From positions 1 through 13,058 of the forward strand of contig CAAGBQ010000058.1 of the NCBI GenBank assembly GCA_900768105.1: a stretch of 13,058 nt of DNA, given 5' to 3'. The notes beneath the pieces are model-generated. The model worked only from the letters and a program-made list of their open reading frames with translations. It was not told where the DNA came from and did not search any database. Made by a program: the position numbers and the translations under genes. This document shows, piece after piece, positions 7,130 to 13,058 of the stretch. The stretch is from Oscillospiraceae bacterium. GTDB lineage: Bacteria > Bacillota > Clostridia > Oscillospirales > Ruminococcaceae. How positions within the stretch are numbered: the first letter of the stretch is position 1; every line of letters begins with the position of its first letter.

Positions 7130-8062
7130 TTATCTGCCTATGCGGGCGCCCTTTTCAAGGCGCTTTCCGCGGATAAAATCTCCGCCGCTCATCTGCTTTT
7201 TGCCTTCCGGCTGAACGGTAACAAGCTCTATTGCCCCATTGCCGCAGCCTACAATAAAGCGCTTTTCGTCAAGCAGCTCTCCCGCTTTTCCAAAAAAGCC
7301 TTCTGCCTTGTCCGCTTTGTAAACCTTTATGGTTTTGCCGTCAACAAAGGTAAACGCCACCGGCCACGGACAAAGCCCGCGGGCAAGGTTATGGATTTCC
7401 TCCGGAAATTTTTCAAAATCAATTTCGCCCATTTCCTTTTTGAGCATGGGCGCCATGGTTGCCTCCGCATCGCTTTGCGGCGTGCGCGGCACGCTGCCCT
7501 CGTCAAAAAGCTCCAGCGTTTTTTCAATAGAATCCGCCCCAAGCACCGCAAGCCGTTCAAAAAGCTCGCCCGCAGTTTCGTTTTCGCCGATTTCGGTTTC
7601 AAGCTTCAGTATCATATCGCCGGTGTCCATTCCCTCCGCCATATACATGGTGGTAACACCGGTGACTGCTTCTCCGTTTATTACCGCCCACTGAATCGGC
7701 GCGGCGCCGCGGTATTTCGGAAGCAGGCTTCCGTGAACATTAACGCAGCCAAGGGTCGGAACATCAAGCAAATCCTTCGGCAAAATCCTTCCGTATGCCG
7801 CAACCACAACAAGGTCGGGCGAAAGGCCCTTCATCATCTCAAGGGCGGTTCCGTCCTTCATTTTTGCCGGCTGAAATACCGGAATGCCGTGCTCCTGCGC
7901 AAGCTTTTTTACCGGAGTAGGCTCGATTATCTGCTTTCTTCCCACGGGCTTGTCCGGTTGGGAAAAAACGCCCACCACATTCCGTCCGGTGGAAATAAGT
8001 CTTTCGAGAATTGCGGCGGCAAAATCTGGCGTTCCCATAAAGACTATTCGCATATCCTTCAT
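7130..8062 (-). CDS. fmt: Methionyl-tRNA formyltransferase Fmt
   Basis: Fmt transfers a formyl group from 10-formyl-THF to Met-tRNA(fMet) for translation initiation. The 310-aa protein begins with the Rossmann strand RIVFMGTPDFA (5-15). The folate/catalytic region NVHGSLLPKYRGAAP spans 108-122, and EGMDTGD spans 143-149. N108, H110 and D146 match the catalytic triad of the family. The C-terminal tRNA-binding domain (about 208-310) includes GLCPWPVAF (229-237). Two starts are possible. ATG 8062 overlaps the def stop as ATGA, with GGAGG 10 nt upstream. ATG 8053 gives MRIVFMG, closer to family N termini, with AGAGGA 9 nt upstream. The longer form is given here, but the choice is open by three residues. 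The neighbour def removes the formyl group later, so the pair controls N-terminal formylation. Confidence 0.96.
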   Translation of the reverse strand: MKDMRIVFMGTPDFAAAILERLISTGRNVVGVFSQPDKPVGRKQIIEPTPVKKLAQEHGIPVFQPAKMKDGTALEMMKGLSPDLVVVAAYGRILPKDLLDVPTLGCVNVHGSLLPKYRGAAPIQWAVINGEAVTGVTTMYMAEGMDTGDMILKLETEIGENETAGELFERLAVLGADSIEKTLELFDEGSVPRTPQSDAEATMAPMLKKEMGEIDFEKFPEEIHNLARGLCPWPVAFTFVDGKTIKVYKADKAEGFFGKAGELLDEKRFIVGCGNGAIELVTVQPEGKKQMSGGDFIRGKRLEKGARIGR

Positions 8063-8553
8063 TCCTCTATATCCTCCACATCCTCGCTTGTTTCGCTGTC
8101 ATAATGCAGCTCCGTCGCAAGGTCGACAAAGCAAATTCCGTTAAGGTGGTCTATCTCGTGGCAGAATGCGCGGGCTTTAAGCCCCTCGCCGCTTTTTTCA
8201 AACCAGTTGCCGTTTCTGTCCTGTGCGCGGACCGTTACAAACATCGGGCGGGTTACTGTGCCGAATTTTCCCGGGAAGGAAAGGCACCCCTCGCTTCCGG
8301 TCTGCTCGCCGGAGGTTTCGATAATCTCCGGATTAACAAGCTCGATTACTCCATCGTCGTCATAGCAATCCACAACGCAAAGCCTTCTCATTATTCCCAC
8401 CTGCGGGCCGGCAATGCCAACGCCATCCGCTTCGTGCATGGTTTCCGCCATATCGTCAAGCAGGGTTGCCAAACGGTCGTCAAATTTTTCAACAGGTCTG
8501 CAAACCTTGCGGAGAATCGGGTCCCCGTCTTTTACTATATTTCTCAGCGCCAT
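8059..8553 (-). CDS. def: Peptide deformylase Def
   Basis: This metalloenzyme removes N-formyl groups from nascent proteins at the ribosome exit. The 164-aa protein has all three family motifs. Motif 1 is GVGIAGPQ (44-51), where the common form is GxGxAAxQ, so A is replaced by G at residue 49. Motif 2 is EGCLS (88-92) and motif 3 is HEIDH (132-136). Predicted metal ligands are C90, H132 and H136, with E133 as general base. The length fits type I/III-like small deformylases; the acidic tail (about 150-164) is short. The RBS AAAGGTGA is about 7 nt before the ATG and lies at the end of priA (gap 19 nt). The stop overlaps the fmt start by 4 nt if fmt begins at 8062. Identification is secure; the A49G change is conservative. 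Confidence 0.96.
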   Translation of the reverse strand: MALRNIVKDGDPILRKVCRPVEKFDDRLATLLDDMAETMHEADGVGIAGPQVGIMRRLCVVDCYDDDGVIELVNPEIIETSGEQTGSEGCLSFPGKFGTVTRPMFVTVRAQDRNGNWFEKSGEGLKARAFCHEIDHLNGICFVDLATELHYDSETSEDVEDIEE

Positions 8554-8572
8554 TATTTTATCACCTTTCTTT

Positions 8573-11032
8573 TCAGTTTATATCATAAGGGTCAGCCGTG
8601 ACCTCAATTTTAACGAATTCTTTATTTTTTGCAAATTCTTTAAGCGCCGCACCCATCATTTCAAAAAATGCGTTGTCCGGACGGTACTTTACAATAAGCT
8701 TCCAGCGGTATTTATCCGCAATTTTTGCAACTGCGGAGGGCGTCGGCCCAAGTATGCGTATCGGCATACCGCCGCCGATTTTTTCCTCCAGCAGCTTCAG
8801 GAATGCCGCCGCGGCGCTCCGCACAAGCCGCTCGCTTTGGCCGGAAAACAGCACCGAGCCCATCCCGCAATAAGGCGGGTAGAGCATAACCCTTCTGTTG
8901 ATTATCTCGTCGGCATAAAAAAGGCGGTAATCCTGTGCGCAGGCACGCTCAATTACGCTGTGCTCCGGCGAATATGTCTGGATATACGCCCTGCCGGAAA
9001 GCTTTGCCCGCCCGCAGCGGCCTATTACCTGCGTAAGCAGGCCAAAGGTCCGCTCGTAGCTGCGGTAATCTCCGCCGTAAAGGGACATATCCGCCGCAAG
9101 CACGCCCACAAGGGTAACATTAGGAAAATCAAGTCCCTTTGCCACCATCTGCGTGCCCACCATAATGTCATATTTGCCTGCGGCAAAATCCGCAAAGTGC
9201 CTGTCGTGGCTGAATTTTGCCATTGTTGTATCAAGGTCCATCCGGAGTATCCTTGCCTCCGGAAAAAGCCCCGCAAGCTCGTCCTCCACCCTTTGCGTTC
9301 CGTAGCCGGAATACATGACATATTCGCTTCCGCAGGCTTCACAGGTAGTGGTTGCCGGTTCGCTGTATCCGCAATAATGGCACATAAGCCTGCCGTTCGC
9401 CTTGTGATAGATAAGCGGAATACTAATACTGTACTGTGGATTGCTGCACCGGGGGCATTCCTTAACCTTGCCGCAGCGCACACAGCGCGCCACCGTATTG
9501 TATCCGCGCCGGTTCATAAGAAGTATGGATTGCTCGCCGTGCTCAAGGTTGCTTTCAAGCTCCTTTGCAAGCGCTTCGCTGATTACGCCGGTATTTCCGC
9601 GCATGGTTTCCTCGCGCATATCCACAATTACCGAATCCGGCAGGCGCGCATTGCCATAGCGTTCTTTCATCTCAAAAAGCCGGTATTTTCCCATTTGAGC
9701 ACGGTAAAAGCTTTCTATCGAAGGCGTTGCGGAAGCGAGCACCAGCGGAATTTTCAGCTTTGAGCACCGGAACATTGCCGCGTCCCGCGCGTGGAAGCGC
9801 GGAGCACGGTCGGATTTATAGCTCTGCTCCTGCTCCTCATCCATAATGATAAGCCCAAGGTTTTTTGCCGGAGCAAAAACCGCAGAGCGTGTGCCTATGA
9901 TGATTTTTGCCTTTCCGGAATTTATTCGCTTCCATTCGTCAATGCGTTCCCCTGCGGAAAGGGAGCTGTGCATAACCGCAATGCTTCCGCCGAAATATGC
10001 GGTGAACTTACTTATCATCTGCGGAGTAAGGGATATTTCCGGCACCATAAGTATTACCTGCTTGCCCCGTTCCGTTTCTCTTTGGATAAGCTTCATAAAA
10101 ACCTGGGTTTTTCCGCTTCCCGTAACGCCGAAAAGCAGCGCCGTTTCCGCTTTGCCCCCATCGCAAAGCGCCGCAATGCCGTCAAATGCCGCCTGCTGCT
10201 CCCGGGAAAGAACCACTTCGTTTATATCAAGGCTTTTTTCCGCCTGTTTGTACGGTGTGCGGAAAGCCTCCTGCTCAAAATATTCCACCGCGCCCTTTTT
10301 TTCAAGGCCGTCCGCAACAGCCTTTGTTGCGCCGGTAAAATAGCTTATCTCTTTTATGCAGACGGAACCCGCCTCCGCCAAAAACTCAAGCACCTCCGCC
10401 TGCTTTTCCGTCGGCTTTTTAATCAGGCTTTTGCCTTCCGCAGAAAGCGCCGCCTGCTTTTCGGAAAGGCGGACCATTTTCTGCATTTCGTCGCCGACTC
10501 TGCGGCGGGCGGCTTCCTCCCTGCGCAAAAGTCCGCGCTGCGTCATGGAGCTTATAAGCCTGCTGTCGGAATATCCGAACGCCTTGTTGATGGCGGCGCC
10601 CTCCGCGCCGCTTTTTTTCTTCAGCAGCCAATTTATAATCCGCTGTTCCTCGTCGTTTGTTCCCTCTTTTGCCGCCGCAAAATACCTGTATGCGGGTTTA
10701 TAGTTAAGCCCCGGAGGAAGCATCGCCTTCACCGCCTCGAAAAGCGGGCAAAAGGTTCGCCTTGCAAGGTGCTGCGCCAGCGCCATAAGCTCCGGCGAAA
10801 GCACCGGCTCTCTGTCAAGCACTGCGGCTATATCTTTTATTTTAACTCTCGCGTCCTCCGGCTCCTCCGCAAGGGCAAAAATCATTCCCTGGCGCTTTTG
10901 ACCGCCCGCTCCGAACGGAACAAGCGCTCTGCACCCTGTTTTTGCCCTTTGCTCCCATTCCTTCGGAACGGAGTAATCAAAAAGCCGGTCAAAACCGAAC
11001 GCGGCTTTGTCCACCGCTATTTTTGCTATCAA
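8573..11032 (-). CDS. priA: Primosomal replication-restart helicase PriA
   Basis: PriA is a superfamily 2 DNA helicase that recognises stalled forks and reloads the replisome. The 819-aa protein has an N-terminal DNA-binding region (about 1-110) and a winged-helix-like middle. Walker A is GVTGSGKT (302-309) and Walker B is DEEQ (398-401), where E. coli has DEEH. Eight cysteines form the zinc module: C517, C520, C526, C529, C551, C554, C564 and C567. Helicase motifs V and VI follow (GTQMVAKGLDF; QVIGRCGR at 668-675), then a C-terminal domain. Seven residues, 531-537, sit between C529 and the YH of the zinc module where homologues I recall have none. The start is TTG (11032-11030), the only in-frame start codon after a TAA at 11056-11054, with a weak AAAGGA RBS 11 nt away. 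The gap to the upstream stop is 28 nt; def follows. Confidence 0.95.
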   Translation of the reverse strand: MIAKIAVDKAAFGFDRLFDYSVPKEWEQRAKTGCRALVPFGAGGQKRQGMIFALAEEPEDARVKIKDIAAVLDREPVLSPELMALAQHLARRTFCPLFEAVKAMLPPGLNYKPAYRYFAAAKEGTNDEEQRIINWLLKKKSGAEGAAINKAFGYSDSRLISSMTQRGLLRREEAARRRVGDEMQKMVRLSEKQAALSAEGKSLIKKPTEKQAEVLEFLAEAGSVCIKEISYFTGATKAVADGLEKKGAVEYFEQEAFRTPYKQAEKSLDINEVVLSREQQAAFDGIAALCDGGKAETALLFGVTGSGKTQVFMKLIQRETERGKQVILMVPEISLTPQMISKFTAYFGGSIAVMHSSLSAGERIDEWKRINSGKAKIIIGTRSAVFAPAKNLGLIIMDEEQEQSYKSDRAPRFHARDAAMFRCSKLKIPLVLASATPSIESFYRAQMGKYRLFEMKERYGNARLPDSVIVDMREETMRGNTGVISEALAKELESNLEHGEQSILLMNRRGYNTVARCVRCGKVKECPRCSNPQYSISIPLIYHKANGRLMCHYCGYSEPATTTCEACGSEYVMYSGYGTQRVEDELAGLFPEARILRMDLDTTMAKFSHDRHFADFAAGKYDIMVGTQMVAKGLDFPNVTLVGVLAADMSLYGGDYRSYERTFGLLTQVIGRCGRAKLSGRAYIQTYSPEHSVIERACAQDYRLFYADEIINRRVMLYPPYCGMGSVLFSGQSERLVRSAAAAFLKLLEEKIGGGMPIRILGPTPSAVAKIADKYRWKLIVKYRPDNAFFEMMGAALKEFAKNKEFVKIEVTADPYDIN

Positions 11033-11060
11033 TGCCGCGCCCGTCCTTTCCGTTTATTTT

Positions 11061-13043
11061 TTACGACACATCCATATCGTCAAGATAGAGATAACCGTTT
11101 GTTGCAATGTGTTCTTTTCTTCCCTGCAAATCGTCGCCCAAAAGCAGATTGAATTTCTGCTCCGTTGCGGCGGCGTCGCTCGGCGTTACCTTTATCAGGC
11201 GGCGGGTTTCCGGATTCATGGTGGTAAGCCACATCATATCCGGTTCGTTTTCGCCGAGTCCTTTGGAGCGCTGCACGGTATATTTCGCTTTGCCCAGCTT
11301 TTCGATTATGCGCGTTTTCTCGTCCTCGGTATAGGCAAAATAGGTATCGTCCTTGCAGTTTATTTCATAAAGCGGAGATTCCGCAATAAACACATATCCT
11401 TTTTCAATAAGCGTGGGAGTAAGGCGGTAAAGCATTGTAAGGATAAGCGTTCTTATCTGATAGCCGTCCACATCCGCATCGGTACAAATTACTACCTTGT
11501 TCCAGCGCAGATTTTCAAGGTCGAAGGAGGAAAGCTCCTTGTTTGCCTTACTTTTTACCTCAACTCCGCAGCCCAAAACCTTCAGCAAATCGGTGATAAT
11601 ATCACTTTTGAAGATTTTGTCGTAATCCGCTTTAAGGCAGTTCAAAATTTTTCCGCGCACCGGCATAATCGCCTGGAATTCGGAATCGCGCCCCTGCTTA
11701 CAGGCGCCAAGGGCGGAATCGCCCTCCACGATATATATTTCTCTGCGCGCAACATCCTTTGTACGGCAATCCACAAATTTTTGCACGCGGTTTGTCATAT
11801 CCATTGTTGCGGTAAGCTTCTTTTTAAGGTTCATGCGGGTTTTTTCCGCATTTTCGCGGCTGCGCTTGTTAATAAGCACCTGTTCCGCAACCCTTGCGGC
11901 GTCGTCCGGATTTTCTATAAAGAAAACCTCAAGCTGATGCTTGAGAAAATCCGTCATAGCCTCCGCAACAAACTTGTTTGTAATCGCCTTTTTTGTCTGG
12001 TTTTCATAGGAGGTCTGGCTTGAAAAGGAGGAGGACACCAAAACCAGACATTCCTCAACATCCTGAAAGCTTATTTTGCTCTCGTTCTTCAAATATTTGC
12101 CTGCGCTTTTGATATAAGCGTCAATTTGGCTTACAAAGGCGGCTTTTACCGCCTTTTCCGGCGAACCGCCATGCTCAAGGTGGCTTGAGTTGTGGTAATA
12201 TTCAATCAGCTTTACTCTGTTTGAAAAACAGCAGGCAAACTGCATTTTCACCTTATATTCCGGCTTGTCCTCTCTGTCGCGGCCGATTCGCTCCCCCTGC
12301 CAAAACTGCACTCCGGTAAGGGACTGTTCGCTTCCGATTATCTCCTTTACATAATCGGAAATGCCGTTTTGATAAAGATATTCATAATTTTCAAAGCCGC
12401 CGGTGGGCTTTTGGTCCCGCAGGGTGAACAAAAGCCCCGCATTTACCACCGCCTGGCGCTTTATCACCTCTTGGAACCATTCAAGCGGCACATTTATATC
12501 GGTAAAAACCTGGTCGTCCGGCTTCCAACGGATTTTGGAGCCGGTCTTTTTCCTTGTTGTAGGCTCCTTTTTAAGCCCGCCTACATTTTCGCCGTGCTCA
12601 AAATGGAGATTATATAAATACCCGTCGCGGCAGATTTCGACATCCATCCATTCGGAGGAATACTGCGTTGAGCACAGACCAAGTCCGTTAAGGCCGAGGG
12701 AATATTCATAATCTCCGCTTGCGTCATATTTTCCGCCGGCATAAAGCTCGCAGAAAATAAGCTCCCAGTTAAAGCGCTGCTCGTTATTGTTCCAATCCAC
12801 AGGGCATCCTCTGCCGAAATCCTCCACCTCTATGGAGCCGTCCTTATACCGCGTTACCAATATTTTATCGCCATAGCCCGCTCTCGCTTCGTCAATGGAG
12901 TTTGATATAATCTCGAAAACCGCGTGCTCGCAGCCTTCAATTCCGTCGGAGCCGAATATAACCGCCGGACGCTTTCTTACTCTGTCCGCGCCCTTTAATG
13001 ACTGTATGCTTTCGTTTCCGTATTCCTCGCGTTTCTTTGCCAT
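11061..13043 (-). CDS. Divergent type IIA DNA topoisomerase B subunit (GyrB/ParE family)
   Basis: This is the ATPase/Toprim subunit of a gyrase or topoisomerase IV; with an A subunit it passes one DNA duplex through another. In 660 aa it has a GHKL ATPase domain: N48 and D51 in EIISNSIDE, DFGRG (75-79), lid AGGKYD...GLNGLG (102-122), and QTK at 349-351. A transducer domain follows, then a Toprim domain: EGDSALG (440-446, acidic E440), PVRGKILN (461-468) and TDADVDG (521-527, D522 and D524). The C terminus has KGLGE and TTMNPETR. Compared with canonical GyrB/ParE, D before N48 is S, GLHGVG is GLNGLG and YIG is IFG. The ATG has GGAGG 5 nt upstream at the window edge. No A-subunit gene follows; priA does. 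Family is certain, but gyrase versus topo IV is not decidable here. Confidence 0.93.
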   Translation of the reverse strand: MAKKREEYGNESIQSLKGADRVRKRPAVIFGSDGIEGCEHAVFEIISNSIDEARAGYGDKILVTRYKDGSIEVEDFGRGCPVDWNNNEQRFNWELIFCELYAGGKYDASGDYEYSLGLNGLGLCSTQYSSEWMDVEICRDGYLYNLHFEHGENVGGLKKEPTTRKKTGSKIRWKPDDQVFTDINVPLEWFQEVIKRQAVVNAGLLFTLRDQKPTGGFENYEYLYQNGISDYVKEIIGSEQSLTGVQFWQGERIGRDREDKPEYKVKMQFACCFSNRVKLIEYYHNSSHLEHGGSPEKAVKAAFVSQIDAYIKSAGKYLKNESKISFQDVEECLVLVSSSFSSQTSYENQTKKAITNKFVAEAMTDFLKHQLEVFFIENPDDAARVAEQVLINKRSRENAEKTRMNLKKKLTATMDMTNRVQKFVDCRTKDVARREIYIVEGDSALGACKQGRDSEFQAIMPVRGKILNCLKADYDKIFKSDIITDLLKVLGCGVEVKSKANKELSSFDLENLRWNKVVICTDADVDGYQIRTLILTMLYRLTPTLIEKGYVFIAESPLYEINCKDDTYFAYTEDEKTRIIEKLGKAKYTVQRSKGLGENEPDMMWLTTMNPETRRLIKVTPSDAAATEQKFNLLLGDDLQGRKEHIATNGYLYLDDMDVS

Positions 13044-13058
13044 GTTTTCCTCCGGTAC

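Noticed and set aside
6299..8104. A 601-codon open frame on the plus strand, antisense to rsmB, yugP, fmt and def.
   Set aside because: It spans several genes with clear families on the other strand, has no recognisable motif, is rich in Arg/Lys/His/Asn as shadow frames are, and has no good RBS. Its length follows from scarcity of TTA, CTA and TCA codons in the real genes.
8414..11152. Two further long plus-strand frames (8414-9763, 9791-11152) opposite priA.
   Set aside because: They are composition-driven shadows of priA, which has a full set of helicase and zinc motifs in its own frame.

Overview
This window looks like a piece of a low-to-mid GC Firmicutes chromosome, most likely a gut-type Clostridia (Oscillospirales/Ruminococcaceae-like). 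That assignment rests on three things: the gene order, the protein motifs, and short palindromic repeats at the left end that resemble ones I recall from such genomes. No database was consulted. All ten genes lie on the minus strand and are tightly packed, with 4-nt overlaps up to gaps of about 71 nt, so the window reads as one long housekeeping operon transcribed right to left.

Layout in transcription order: a divergent GyrB/ParE-family type IIA topoisomerase B subunit (13043-11061); PriA primosomal helicase (11032-8573); peptide deformylase Def (8553-8059); methionyl-tRNA formyltransferase Fmt (8062-7130); a YugP-like membrane zinc metallopeptidase (7117-6416); 16S rRNA m5C methyltransferase RsmB (6384-5062); 23S rRNA/tRNA m2A methyltransferase RlmN (5065-3986); PP2C phosphatase Stp/PrpC (3914-3183); PASTA Ser/Thr kinase PrkC (3167-1248); and ribosome-assembly GTPase RsgA (1233-301). 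A strong Rho-independent terminator (260-293) follows RsgA. Positions 1-259 hold no supported gene, but carry three related palindromic repeat units.

The genes fall into linked functions. The first group covers DNA replication and topology (topoisomerase B subunit, PriA). The second covers translation initiation and N-terminal processing (Fmt puts the formyl group on initiator tRNA, Def takes it off nascent proteins). The third covers rRNA modification and ribosome maturation (RsmB, RlmN, RsgA). The last is a kinase/phosphatase signalling pair (PrkC/Stp) placed next to RsgA. A near-consensus sigma-A promoter (TTGACA, 17 bp, TAAAAT at 3989-3961) overlaps the rlmN stop codon and probably gives stp-prkC-rsgA their own transcript.

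The core is the conserved Firmicutes priA-to-rsgA cluster; I see no previously undescribed system here. The points most worth a second look are: the repeat units with covarying hairpin arms; a slippage-like 7-residue insertion in the PriA zinc module; the internal promoter; and the divergent topoisomerase subunit sitting where Bacillus has coaBC.
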